DNA from: Gammaproteobacteria bacterium
GTDB lineage: Bacteria; Pseudomonadota; Gammaproteobacteria; HK1
Direction of reading: 5' to 3'
Length of the DNA stretch: 64,000 nt
NCBI GenBank assembly: GCA_012103455.1
Contig: WLWT01000001.1
Span: 3,107,288 to 3,171,287, forward strand
Under the pieces are notes generated by a model. The model was given only the letters and a program-made list of their open reading frames with translations, searched no databases and was not told the origin of the DNA. A program made the position numbers and the translations under genes. This document shows, in pieces, positions 18,185 to 27,380 of the stretch (position 1 is the first letter of the stretch; the number at the start of each line of letters is the position of its first letter).

Positions 18185-19297
18185 TACCCATCACACTTCA
18201 AGATGCGAACATCGGTGCATTAATAATGTGAAACCTATCAGTGATTCTTTTTCTCAATACAATCTTTCGTCTTCCAATGCGCTTGAAAAAATTCAAAGAG
18301 GCTTCCCGAAAATCTACAAACTTCTCATAGTACCGATTATAAGTAACCGCTTCATGCATCATTTTCCAAAGTCGCTCAATTGGATTTAAATTCGGTGAAT
18401 AGGGCGGCAAATAGTGTAATTTAATGTTTGAGTCCTTGGCATAAGACTGAACGTCTTTGCTCTTATGATAAGCCGCATTATCCCAAATTACATGAATGTC
18501 TTTCTCTGGTGCATGCCGTTTGCGTAGAGATTTTAGAAAAGATTTAATGGTTTGCGCATTCACTCGCTCAACTTCAGTGTGGATTATTTTGTGACCCTCC
18601 AAAGAGACAGCACCAATGAAATTCAATCGTGTTTGACGAGCCGTTGTGGCAATATTCTTTCGAGTGCCTCTTAAAATCCATCCATAAGCCAACCGTGTTT
18701 GATACTGCGGATGAAAACTGTCCGAGAAATAGATTAAACCCTTGTTTTTAGCGTCTTTCGAAAGATGTTCATATTCCTTGACAAACGCTTTTTGCGCCTG
18801 TGCGTTTGCTTTCGCTGGAACTGCATGAGGCTTCTTATGGCAGACATTATTGCGATGCAGCCATTTTGTCATGCCGCTTACACTGTAAAGCTTACCGAAA
18901 TTCAACTTCACATAAGTGCAAATGTCCTTAACATAAGGATAAGTCATTCCTTCTACGTGTTTAACGAGCTTTGCTGTTTCATTCTCGTTTAAATCACTTT
19001 TGCTGCCTCCGTTTTCGGGCTTCAGCTTAGCTTTAGAAAAGTAATCATCGATAGGGCGTCTAATAGTCTCATCATCTAAAAGCAAAATTCTAGAAATTTC
19101 TGAATAACTATAACCCTCATCAAAAGCTAAAACAGCTTTTATTCGGTCTCGAATACGCCCATCTCTCTCTTTACGATGAGATTTTATGAGTTCATCGCGC
19201 TCGCTGGGTGTTAAATGATTGTTCATAAGCTTATTTTGACCATAATCAGCTAGCTAATATAAGTATTCTATATTCGCATTTTCAATGGCGATGGGTA
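18185..19297 (-). mobile_element. IS630-family element type B, copy 3 (complete)
   Basis: The 1113-bp element has left end TACCCATCACACTTCAAGAT and, reversed, right end TACCCATCGCCATTGAAAAT, with TA at 18183-18184 and 19298-19299. It is the only copy in the window with an uninterrupted transposase gene, so it could be the active one. Confidence 0.92.
18198..19226 (-). CDS. IS630-family transposase (type B), complete
   Basis: The protein has 342 residues. The start MNNHLTPSERDELIKSHRKE leads into a helix-turn-helix (DEGYSYSEISRILLLDDETI) and a second winged-helix segment. The DDE_3 core has Asp in IYFSDSFHPQYQ, Asp in HVIWDNAAYHKSK and Glu in YSPNLNPIERLWKMMHE. No damage is seen. It serves as the reference for the three broken copies. 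Confidence 0.93.
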   Translation of the reverse strand: MNNHLTPSERDELIKSHRKERDGRIRDRIKAVLAFDEGYSYSEISRILLLDDETIRRPIDDYFSKAKLKPENGGSKSDLNENETAKLVKHVEGMTYPYVKDICTYVKLNFGKLYSVSGMTKWLHRNNVCHKKPHAVPAKANAQAQKAFVKEYEHLSKDAKNKGLIYFSDSFHPQYQTRLAYGWILRGTRKNIATTARQTRLNFIGAVSLEGHKIIHTEVERVNAQTIKSFLKSLRKRHAPEKDIHVIWDNAAYHKSKDVQSYAKDSNIKLHYLPPYSPNLNPIERLWKMMHEAVTYNRYYEKFVDFREASLNFFKRIGRRKIVLRKRITDRFHIINAPMFAS

Positions 19298-19314
19298 TAT
19301 ACAATGACCTGAAT

Positions 19315-19992
19315 TCAAGTGATAAGTGCATAACCGGATAAATTATTTGCATCCAAGCCAGTCAGTCCCATAAATACTTCAGCCGGCGTCCTAAAGCCTA
19401 GGCACTTTCTAGGTCGATTGTTCAGTTTGTGGAGCGCTTCAAGAACTTGCTGAGTGGTGACATCGATAAGCGTCATTGTCTTGGGAAAGTATTGGCGCAA
19501 TAGCCCATTGGCATTCTCGTTTTGACCTCTTTCCCAAGAATGATACGGCTTCGCAAAATAGGTATCACATTCTAGCTCTTTAGCTAGCGTCTCGTGTTGT
19601 GCAAACTCTTTACCATTATCGAAAGTAATTGTTTTAACGTGGGCTTTGAGCGGTCTGAGCAATGCTACTATCGCGTCTTTAACAGACTCGGCCTTTTTTC
19701 CTGCTAATGGTGCCGCTAGACGCAGCTTACTTTTCCTATCATCGAGTGTCACAATCGCACCTTGGTGATGTTGGCCAATGAGGGTATCAACCTCCCAATC
19801 GCCTACACGTTGACGATGATTGGCAGCTTCAGGACGCTGCTCGATATCAACGCGATTAGGAATACCTGTGCGATTACGAGGCGACCCATAGCGCTTGCGA
19901 TAGGTCTTAGTCTGGTGTCGAAGATGTTGATAGAGGGTTCCTTGCGTTTTTTTGCATGAGCCACGGCCGTCGCATATTGTGTCGCCTATCAT
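19315..19992 (-). pseudogene. IS30-family transposase, N-terminally truncated
   Basis: The C-terminal two thirds of an IS30 transposase. GDWEVDTLIGQHHQGAIVTL holds the first Asp, HVKTITFDNGKEFAQHE the second, and FAKPYHSWERGQNENANGLL the Glu, followed by LNNRPRKCLGFRTPAEVF. The N-terminal helix-turn-helix part is missing or out of frame upstream. A run of seven A near 19950 appears to carry an indel, and an earlier frame (YATAVAHAKK) lies just before it. Inactive relic beside IS630-B copy 3. Confidence 0.82.
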
Positions 19993-20073
19993 TTCTCAAT
20001 GATGGAGGCTGCCCTAACGGTAGGTGAACCGGACGCGTATTTATCTGCGTCCAGTTCATATTCATTCTAGAGC

Positions 20074-20400
20074 TTACTGAGGTCGAATTGTCTTGACTGT
20101 GGTTTCCTTTTTCGACATGAATGATGGGCCTGTCTCGCGCGTCGTCTTAATCACGCGGAGCCCATCGAGATACATGATGTCTTCGACTCTCATTCGGTCG
20201 TTCCAAATGAACGTCTTGAATCCGCCCTCAACGATTCTGGCCTCCCTCACGCCTCCGCCTCCTGCGGTAAGGCTAAGGGTCGGCTCAACTAGTCTCTGAG
20301 GGCCCCCGCTGCCGCGCATCCCAACTATATCGTCCGCTGCGCTGACAGGCACGAGCATGGCAAGTCCGATCGCGATGCAAGGGATAAACGATTTTCTCAT
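20074..20400 (-). CDS. Small secreted protein of unknown function
   Basis: The 108 residues start MRKSFIPCIAIGLAMLVPVS followed by AADD, a clear Sec signal peptide with an Ala-Ala cleavage region. The mature part has GSGGPQRLVEPTLSLTAGGG, then a short Lys/Arg-rich segment (FIWNDRMRVEDIMYLDGLRV). The internal ATG at 20400 is chosen because the signal peptide begins there and GGTGGGG lies upstream. No family is recognised. It is an isolated gene between two mobile elements and probably belongs to the island cargo. Confidence 0.6.
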   Translation of the reverse strand: MRKSFIPCIAIGLAMLVPVSAADDIVGMRGSGGPQRLVEPTLSLTAGGGGVREARIVEGGFKTFIWNDRMRVEDIMYLDGLRVIKTTRETGPSFMSKKETTVKTIRPQ

Positions 20401-20616
20401 GTGTACACCCCACCTTCTGGGTTTAAGCCCGGTCTTCAATTCGGTTAGTTCTAATCACCTCGAGTTGCATTTTGCATTAAACGGACAATTGCGTACGCCT
20501 TCCGTTGGTTTTGTAATACATCACAATGGCGAAAAAATGTCAACAAACTCTAGAAAAGGTCCGGCAATTTTGCGGCCTCAATTTGTGCTTTGAAACAGGC
20601 AGCGCCTTACCATCTA

Positions 20617-21729
20617 TACCCATCACACTTCAAGATGCGAACATCGGTGCATTAATAATGTGAAACCTATCAGTGATTCTTTTTCTCAATAAAATCTTTC
20701 GTCTTCCAATGCGCTTGAAAAAATTCAAAGAGGCTTCCCGAAAATCTACAAACTTCTCATAGTACCGATTATAAGTAACCGCTTCATGCATCATTTTCCA
20801 AAGTCGCTCAATTGGATTTAAATTCGGTGAATAGGGCGGCAAATAGTGTAATTTAATGTTTGAGTCCTTAGCATAAGACTGAACGTCTTTGCTCTTATGA
20901 TAAGCCGCATTATCCCAAATTACATGAATGTCTTTCTCTGGTGCATGCCGTTTGCGTAGAGATTTTAGAAAAGATTTAATCGTTTGCGCATTCACTCGCT
21001 CAACTTCAGTGTGGATTATTTTGTGACCCTCCAAAGATACAGCACCAATGAAATTCAATCGTGTTTGACGAGCCGTTGTGGCAATATTCTTTCGAGTGCC
21101 TCTTAAAATCCATCCATAAGCCAACCGTGTTTGTTACTGCGGATGAAAACTGTCCGAGAAATAGATTAAACCCTTGTTTTTAGCGTCTTTCGAAAGATGT
21201 TCATATTCCTTGACAAACGCTTTTTGCGCCTGTGCGTTTGCTTTCGTTGGAACTGCATGAGGCTTCTTATGGCAGACATTATTGCGATGCAGCCATTTTG
21301 TCATGCCGCTTACACTGTAAAGCTTACCAAAATTCAACTTCACATAAGTGCAAATGTCCTTAACATAAGGATAAGTCATTCCTTCTATGTGTTTAACGAG
21401 CTTTGCTGTTTCATTCTCGTTTAAATCACTTTTGCTGCCTCCGTTTTCGGGCTTCAGCTTAGCTTTAGAAAAGTAATCATCGACATGGCGTCTAATAGTC
21501 TCATCATCTAAAAGCAAAATCCTAGCAATTTCTGAATAACTATAACCCTCATCAAAAGCTAAAACCGCTTTTATTCGGTCTCGAATACGCCCATCTCTCT
21601 CTTTACGATGAGATTTTATGAGTTCATCGCGCTCGCTGGGTGTTAAATGATTGTTCATAAGCTTATTTTGACCATAATCAGCTAGCTAATATAAGTATTC
21701 TATATTCGCATTTTCAATGGCGATGGGTA
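20617..21729 (-). mobile_element. IS630-family element type B, copy 4
   Basis: 1113 bp with the same ends as copy 3 and TA at 20615-20616 and 21730-21731. Its transposase has a nonsense mutation, so it cannot move on its own. Confidence 0.92.
20630..21658 (-). pseudogene. IS630-family transposase (type B) with nonsense mutation
   Basis: Same protein as at 18198-19226. The Tyr codon in SDSFHPQYQTR is TAA here (near 21132), so translation stops shortly after the first catalytic Asp. The rest of the frame, from QTRLAYGWILRGTRKN on, is unchanged. Confidence 0.9.
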
Positions 21730-21892
21730 TATCTTCATTGCCGGAGGAAAACCAAACGTAATAAACAAGGTCCGATGCTTTCCTCCGCTGCATCGGTTTC
21801 AGAAGCCGAGCATGAACTTGACCGCCTGTTCTCGTTCCGTGACCGCTTCCTTGATGGCTCAATAGACCTGTATCTACTAGAGATTGGCGGGC

Positions 21893-22075
21893 TCAGGCGA
21901 TGTTGTCTTTGTTGGCCGCTTTAGACTGTGCATCTTTAGGGGTGACGCGATTTTCGCGCACCAGACGTTGTAAAGATTGATCCAGTGTCTGCATGCCGTG
22001 GACTTGGCCTGTTTGAATAGCCGAATACATCTGCGCGATCTTATTTTCGCGGATGAGATTACGGATGGCTGGGGC
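21893..22075 (-). pseudogene. PilT/PilU-type twitching ATPase, C-terminal remnant
   Basis: Sixty residues, AIRNLIRENKIAQMYSAIQT then HGMQTLDQSLQRLVRENRVT, ending KAANKDNIA. This matches the C-terminus of the type IV pilus retraction ATPase. No upstream ATPase core is present. It is oriented opposite to the coupling-protein fragment that begins just beyond it, so this is a rearrangement junction. Confidence 0.72.
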
Positions 22076-22185
22076 TCAAGCCGTTGTGTCATTGCGTGGG
22101 TTGACCCACACGGATGCTCGTTGGGATCAATTTTGGCGTAAGCTCGACCAATATGGGTTTGATTTAGCCGCTTCAATACATCATA

Positions 22186-22659
22186 TTGAGAGCCCACCCC
22201 ATGTGCCAACAACGCTGGCAAACCTTCATTGCCAATAGCGGTGCTATTCAGATCTTCGGTACGAACGATCTGATGACCGCTGAATATGCTTCACGCTTGT
22301 GCGGGATCGGCACTGTCGAATCTGTTAGCCACGCCCAGCGCCGAGCGGCGTGCCGGATTGTTTTCCGATCCGAATTATTGAGCCGCGATGACGGGCTGAT
22401 TTCGCGCAGCCTTATTACGCCCGATGAGGTAATGACAATGCATCCGGCAGCGCAGATTCTCATCCTATCGCACGCCTATCCGGTGGTGTGCTTCAAGACC
22501 GCGTATTTTCTGGATAAGCGATACCGTAAGAAGGATGGCAGCCCTTTGTTCGATATCCATCCTCACTATGCGGATCGACCTCTGGCGTCACCCATCAACT
22601 TTCTGCGTGCCGGCTTCGATGTCGGCAGCGCACTGGATATGGTATTCGACGGAGGTTAG
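22186..22659 (+). pseudogene. Type IV coupling protein (VirD4/TraG-like), C-terminal fragment
   Basis: RWQTFIANSGAIQIFGTNDL and TAEYASRLCGIGTVESVSHA match the region after Walker B in VirD4/TraG-type coupling proteins, which link relaxase-DNA to the type IV secretion channel. RSLITPDEVMTMHPAAQILI is the usual late motif. All of the N-terminal membrane and Walker A parts are missing, and the sequence before 22186 could not be assigned. The stop at 22659 is followed within a few bases by the next small gene. Confidence 0.72.
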
Positions 22660-22664
22660 CGACG

Positions 22665-22850
22665 ATGATGCGGATACGGATCAACATCATCCTGCTCTTG
22701 GCATTTGCCTATGGCGCTTACGGCGTATTGGAGAATGCGGACAACCTCTATACACCTACGCACTGGAATACTACCTCTATTGCGCCTCGCCATGGTTGCT
22801 GCTCTTTGGCTCGGTCAAGGCATGGTATCGTAGTTTCATCTGGCGACGTG
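22665..22850 (+). pseudogene. Small membrane protein downstream of the coupling protein, frameshifted
   Basis: MRIRINIILLLAFAYGAYGV is a membrane segment. A frameshift near 22750 is needed to continue into TYALEYYLYCASPWLLLFGS and VKAWYRSFIWRRED, a second hydrophobic segment. The family is not recognised, but the position right after a TraG-like gene suggests a conjugation accessory. It is fused at its end to recombinase sequence. Confidence 0.45.
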
Positions 22851-23705
22851 AGGATTGTGCCGCAAAACCTCTGGGAGGCTGCCAAAGCACGTCAGGATGA
22901 TCTGGATAAGCGCACGGGCCACTTAGGCAGCCGAAAGCGTCCGCAATATCTGCTGTCCGGCCTGCTGGTCTGTGGAAGCTGCGGCAGCGGATTTTCCAAG
23001 ATCAACAGCGAGCGCTACGGCTGTTCGTCTGCTTGAAATAAGGGCGAGAGAGTGTCTGCACCAACAAGAAGACGATCAAACGCAGCGTGCTGGAAGGCAA
23101 AGTCCTGAATGCCCTCCAGAGCCACCTGATGCAAGATGATCTGGTGCAGGTCTTCTGTGATGAATATGCCCGTCACATGAATGCGCCGAGAACAGCCCAA
23201 AATGCCGCTCTGGCCAGCCGCAAAGCCGAAGCGGCCAAGCTGGCCAAGGAGTGGGAAAACATCATATAGGCGATTAAGGACGGTGTTCCGGCCTCAATGG
23301 TTGAGGACGATCTGGCACGGGTTACTGCGAGACTGGATGAACTGGCAGCGCTGACGGAAAACGAGCGCGATGAGCCGCGCCCGCTGATCCATCCCACTAT
23401 GTCACGTCGATATAGGTCTGAGATCGAGGCTCTAATGAAAGCGCTTCGCGACGGCAAAGCTGCCGCAGCCAGAGAACAGGTTCTCGGGCTGATTGAGAAG
23501 ATCGTGCTCACGTCCAAAGACGGTGAGGACGAGCTGTCTATCGTACCTCCACGGCGACTTGGCAGGCATCCTGAAGATAGCCACAGAGGATAAAACGATG
23601 AAAGACAAAGGGAAGATAGAAAAACGGCTCGAAGTTATGGCTGTCAATGACAACGATAACTTCGAGCCGTTTGTTCAATTGGCAGCGGGGGTGTTCAATT
23701 GGTAG
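22851..23705 (+). pseudogene. Large serine recombinase, C-terminal half, several disruptions
   Basis: The zinc-ribbon region reads YLLSGLLVCGSCGSGFSKIN and continues YGCSSA. A stop (TGA) and a two-base duplication follow, then CTNKKTIKRSVLEGKVLNAL, a coiled coil, an in-frame TAG after KEWENII, AIKDGVPASMVEDDLARVTA, and the late motif HGDLAGILKIATED in another frame. The catalytic N-terminal domain is absent. The last frame runs into the 3' end of the tRNA gene and stops at 23705. The position suggests this recombinase once integrated the island next to the tRNA. Confidence 0.8.
23622..23672 (-). terminator. Strong terminator after tRNA-fMet
   Basis: Perfect 17-bp arms (AAACGGCTCGAAGTTAT and its complement) at 23622-23638 and 23656-23672, with a further TGTCA/TGACA pair in the loop. 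On the minus strand the stem is followed by TTTTTC. It lies 28 bases after the tRNA 3' end and overlaps the end of the recombinase remnant. Confidence 0.75.
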
Positions 23706-23712
23706 CGGGGGC
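23673..23712. repeat. 20-bp tandem duplication of the tRNA-fMet 3' end
   Basis: GTTCAATTGGCAGCGGGGGT and GTTCAATTGGTAGCGGGGGC are adjacent. The second copy holds the tRNA acceptor end and CCA; the first is an extra copy outside the gene. It may be an attachment-site relic or a slippage product. Confidence 0.8.
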
Positions 23713-23776
23713 AAGATTCGAACTTGCGACCTTCGGGTTATGAGCCCGACGAGCTGCCTGACTGCTCCACCCCGCA
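23700..23776 (-). tRNA. tRNA-fMet (initiator, anticodon CAT)
   Basis: 77 nt with encoded CCA. The acceptor stem 2-7 is GCGGGG/CCCCGC, and position 1:72 is an unpaired T/T, the mark of an initiator. The anticodon stem carries the three G-C pairs GGG/CCC around CTCATAA. The T-arm is GCAAG TTCGAAT CTTGC. In E. coli-like genomes an initiator tRNA (metY) stands just upstream of rimP on the same strand. Here about 20 kb separates them. Confidence 0.96.
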
Positions 23777-24227
23777 ATAGAAGGCTGGGTATAATAACCA
23801 CCCGCGGAGAGCTTGGCAAGATTAACGCCAGCCATTATCAGCAGTTCCATGCGTGGCGCACGAACTAAGGCCTGGGTTAATACTCGGATCTTGTCGCTCA
23901 GCCTTACCGCCGCAGGCGTATGGGCAAGCGGCATGCGCTTCACTCGCCTGACCGGCGCTTCAAGCCTGTAATCGCCGATGAGTTGGATCACCTCGCTCAT
24001 CACATTATCTATACTGAGTCCACCTAGAGTCCTATTGTTGGGATTTACCCGCGCTGGTTCGGCTCAGCAATAGCCTTGAAAGCTTGACGGGGCGTGGCCA
24101 GTCAAGCAGGTAAGCCCAGGTGGCGGCGAAACGTCGTTTTAGACAAGATAAGGCTCCCGAACAATGCTGTTCGGGCCGTTACGGTAGCATCTTTTGCTAC
24201 TCATGTTCGGGATTGCGCCCTACACCA
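23777..24227. other. 451-bp intergenic stretch between tRNA-fMet and the TPR lipoprotein gene
   Basis: No recognisable gene. A perfect hairpin CCCGAACA-ATGC-TGTTCGGG at 24156-24175 lies about 50 bases after the lipoprotein stop and may help end that transcript, although no T-tract follows. An open minus-strand frame from 24003 runs straight through the tRNA and is not treated as a gene. Confidence 0.5.
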
Positions 24228-24899
24228 TTACGGCCTTGTCATAAAGCGGGCGTTAGCAGCTTGCACCGCCTGATCACCGGGCGCCAACTGATTAGAGCGC
24301 CGGGCTAACTCAACGGCCAGACGCCGTAAACCCTGGACCTCCCGAACGCTTGCAAGCCGATGCCACAGCCAGGCATCGTCCGGGGTTATCTCCAGCGCCC
24401 GTTCATAGCTAGCCGCTGCCTCCTCGAAACGTTTCGCTCTCTCATGCGCGGCTCCCTGATTAACCAATGCTCTCGTCGCGGGGTTGGACGGAAGTTCGGG
24501 AGCGCTGGCTGGTACCAAAGCTTGCAGCAAACGCTCAGAATCATCGGCCCGTCGTTGCAGGGGGGCAGTCAATGCCAGCGACGGTAGATTGGGCTGACGC
24601 AATCTGAACGACCCGTCTCGCCCATCCACCCCGCGATTGCTTTTCAACTCTGCCGCCCCGCTCAACTGCACCGCACTGGTACGGCCGGAATAAGAAGGTT
24701 GAGCATAGACGCGGGAGGCTTGAACGCCTGAGGTCTGCTGATCGGAGGCGGCTGCCGGTGGGATATTTTTTACCGTCGTCACCATGGCCGCTGTGCGATC
24801 CGCCATCGGCGCCAGCTCCTGGGAGCCGCTCAGCAACGTATTGCATCCGCTAAGTGACAATGCTAACAACGCACTGATAAAAAAGCTTACCCGTCTCAT
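24228..24899 (-). CDS. TPR-repeat lipoprotein downstream of PBP1b
   Basis: The 223 residues have a lipoprotein signal MRRVSFFISALLALSLSGC, with the lipobox LSGC at residues 16-19. A Ser/Ala-rich linker is followed by TPR-like helices (LVNQGAAHERAKRFEEAAAS, ALEITPDDAWLWHRLASVRE, LARRSNQLAPGDQAVQAAN). Its ATG overlaps the mrcB stop by 4 bases (ATGA), implying translational coupling. TPR lipoproteins beside mrcB may act as outer-membrane activators of the synthase, as LpoB does in enterobacteria. That role is inferred; this is not a clear LpoB homologue. Confidence 0.8.
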   Translation of the reverse strand: MRRVSFFISALLALSLSGCNTLLSGSQELAPMADRTAAMVTTVKNIPPAAASDQQTSGVQASRVYAQPSYSGRTSAVQLSGAAELKSNRGVDGRDGSFRLRQPNLPSLALTAPLQRRADDSERLLQALVPASAPELPSNPATRALVNQGAAHERAKRFEEAAASYERALEITPDDAWLWHRLASVREVQGLRRLAVELARRSNQLAPGDQAVQAANARFMTRP

Positions 24900-27199
24900 C
24901 GGTCTTCCTCCACATCTTGTCCATGTCCGGCGCAGCCTGATCCCAACAATGATTGAATAAATCCGCCCAATAGATCGCCCTCGCACCCTCCGGCCGGTTG
25001 ACCACGGCGCTCATCTAAAGCAACGTTTTCTACGCCTGCGTCGGCTATTGGTGTTTTGCCAGCCGGTAGTGGCCTAGGTTTCACCGCAGCCATGAGATCG
25101 GTCCACACGCGCAAGGCGCCGTTTGAGCCGCTCAAACCAGCAGGACGATTGTCATCGCGCCCAATCCACACGACGGCCAACTTGTCCGCGCCAAAGCCTG
25201 CGAACCAGCTATCGCGCAAGTTGTCGGTGGTGCCGGTCTTGCCTGCCATGCGCATGTGTTTGGGCAAAGTGCGGTGGGCGTAGCGCGCCGTACCGCGTTC
25301 CATCACTTCGACCATCGCGGTGCGCAACTTGCCAATAGCCGCTGGCTTCACTGCCTGATGCACATCCAACGCATAGCGCTTAAGCGGCGCACTATTGGCG
25401 TGCGTCACTGCCCGTATCACCCGAAGCGGTACTTTAAATCCCTTACTGGCCAAAGGCTGGTACATGCCCGCGACTTCCAGGGGCGTCAGCTCAACGGTGC
25501 CCAAGAGGATGGATGGCACGGGCTGAATGGAACGCGCCACACCGAGTGCTTTTAAGGTCCGCGCGACCCGCGCGACCCCAAGTTCCAGTCCCAGCCGAAC
25601 AGTAGCCTGATTGAGGGAATGCACCAAGCCGTCTCGCAGTGGCACGGTGCCGCGGCTACGCCCGTCGTAGTTGTTGGGACGCCAGGTCCGCCCCTCCGGC
25701 AAGCGTACAGCGATAGGCGCATCGTCGATCAGAGAATCAAGGGAGCGGCGTTCCTCCAAAGCGGTAAGGTACACCGCCGGTTTCACCAGCGAGCCGATGG
25801 CCCGCCTCGCCGCCAACGCCCGGTTAAAACCATGGGCCTGCGGATTACGGCTGCCGACGACGGCTAATATTTGCCCATTAGTGGGCTCGGCCACCACCAC
25901 CGCCCCCTCGAGCTTGCCTGGTGGCAGTTTCTTGGCTCTTTCAAGCTTTGCTAAGCGGTTTTCTAGGGCAGTTTCCGCAGCTTTTTGCGTCGATGGTTCA
26001 AGGGTTGTGAAAATGCGCAGTCCCTCACCTGTCAGATCCGCCGACGCGTAGTCGCGCTGAAGCTGTGCGCGAACCAGTTCCATAAACGCCGGATGGGTCG
26101 ATGAAGGTGATACTCCTCCTTTTTTCAGACCAAGCGATCTGGCTTTAGCGGCTTTTGCTTGCGCTGGCGTGATAACGCCGTTGTCTGCCATGACCGCCAG
26201 TACCAGATTGCGCCGCTTAAGAGCGCGCTTAGGATAACGCCGCGGATTGTAGTACGAAGCGCCCCGGGCTAAGCCCACCAACAATGCGCACTCATGCAAC
26301 TTTAGCTCTTCAACAGGCCGCCCGAAATACAACCATGCGGCCGATCCGAACCCATGTATGCCATTGTTGCCCTGTTGTCCGAGGTAAATTTCGTTCATGT
26401 ATGCATTCAAAATCGTGCGTTTGTCGTAACGCGCCTCCAAGATGAGTGCAATCAACGCCTCTTTGCTCTTGCGCCACAAGGTGCGTTCAGAAGTCAGAAA
26501 AAAGTTCTTGGCCAGTTGCTGGGTAAGCGTGCTACCGCCCTGTACCGCCGCACCTGCCATGATGTTGGCGAGCAGCGCCCGCGCGATACCACGCACGGAG
26601 ATACCGGCGTGATCATAGAAATGCCGGTCCTCGACCGCGAGTAGCCCAGTCACCAACGCCTGCGGCATATGCTCCAGTTTCTTGAGGATCCGATCTTCTT
26701 TGTGATGCGGGTAGATGCGTCCTATGAGCGCCGGCTCCAGGCGCAACAAGGGTAAATTCTTGCCGCCGACACGGATGCGCGCGATTCGGCTGCCGGTGAA
26801 ATCGATGCTGACCTGCTGGCCCGGCTCCTCACCATCCCAGAACCTAAAAGGGCGAAGATAAATATCAATGCGTTTAGATCCGGCCGCATACTGCCCTGGA
26901 CGGTCGGTCTTTTTCACACCCGTGTAACCTGCCGCTTTCAGCTCCGCTAACAAGGTACTTCTGGCAATAGTTTGGTCCGGGTACAGGGTCAGTGGCTTGG
27001 CGTACAGGCGCGCGGGAACCGCCCACCGCTTGCCTTCGAAATCCGAGCGTACTTTGAGATCAAACCAGCCAGTGAGCGCGGCCAACGCCAGTGCAGCCAA
27101 CACACTCGCGCGCAACACCCACTTCTTCAGCGGCGCAGCCCAGCGCCTTAGTGCTGATGGCCGCGTTCTGCGTTTGAGAGGCTTTCGCTTAGGTGCCAT
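24896..27199 (-). CDS. mrcB: Bifunctional penicillin-binding protein 1b
   Basis: The main glycosyltransferase-transpeptidase of peptidoglycan synthesis. The 767 residues comprise an Arg/Lys-rich cytoplasmic tail, a membrane anchor at about 28-45, and a UvrB-like UB2H domain at about 60-150. The GT51 domain carries the catalytic Glu in LLAVEDRHFYDHAGISVRG (residue 190) and GGSTLTQQLAKNFFL. The transpeptidase domain carries SLVKP (SxxK), SLN and KTGTT. The order and UB2H place it in the PBP1b class. It is followed by the overlapping TPR lipoprotein gene. Confidence 0.95.
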   Translation of the reverse strand: MAPKRKPLKRRTRPSALRRWAAPLKKWVLRASVLAALALAALTGWFDLKVRSDFEGKRWAVPARLYAKPLTLYPDQTIARSTLLAELKAAGYTGVKKTDRPGQYAAGSKRIDIYLRPFRFWDGEEPGQQVSIDFTGSRIARIRVGGKNLPLLRLEPALIGRIYPHHKEDRILKKLEHMPQALVTGLLAVEDRHFYDHAGISVRGIARALLANIMAGAAVQGGSTLTQQLAKNFFLTSERTLWRKSKEALIALILEARYDKRTILNAYMNEIYLGQQGNNGIHGFGSAAWLYFGRPVEELKLHECALLVGLARGASYYNPRRYPKRALKRRNLVLAVMADNGVITPAQAKAAKARSLGLKKGGVSPSSTHPAFMELVRAQLQRDYASADLTGEGLRIFTTLEPSTQKAAETALENRLAKLERAKKLPPGKLEGAVVVAEPTNGQILAVVGSRNPQAHGFNRALAARRAIGSLVKPAVYLTALEERRSLDSLIDDAPIAVRLPEGRTWRPNNYDGRSRGTVPLRDGLVHSLNQATVRLGLELGVARVARTLKALGVARSIQPVPSILLGTVELTPLEVAGMYQPLASKGFKVPLRVIRAVTHANSAPLKRYALDVHQAVKPAAIGKLRTAMVEVMERGTARYAHRTLPKHMRMAGKTGTTDNLRDSWFAGFGADKLAVVWIGRDDNRPAGLSGSNGALRVWTDLMAAVKPRPLPAGKTPIADAGVENVALDERRGQPAGGCEGDLLGGFIQSLLGSGCAGHGQDVEEDR

Positions 27200-27380
27200 C
27201 GCTTGCTCGTAATGGTAGTGCCGGCATCGGCCATACCGTGGACAAGGGTTGCACAGAGCATAAAGGGGGTTGCGCTTTCAATCAAGAAAGTAGTTGAAGT
27301 TAATACTATAAACCCTTGAAAAAGGAGAGGGTTGTTAAATTTTAGCCATAGTTCGCCCGAATCTGAGCAGGATACGCTGC

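Noticed and set aside
23695..24003. Minus-strand open frame running through tRNA-fMet
   Set aside because: It crosses a tRNA gene and has no recognisable domain; its end is the usual tRNA read-through peptide.
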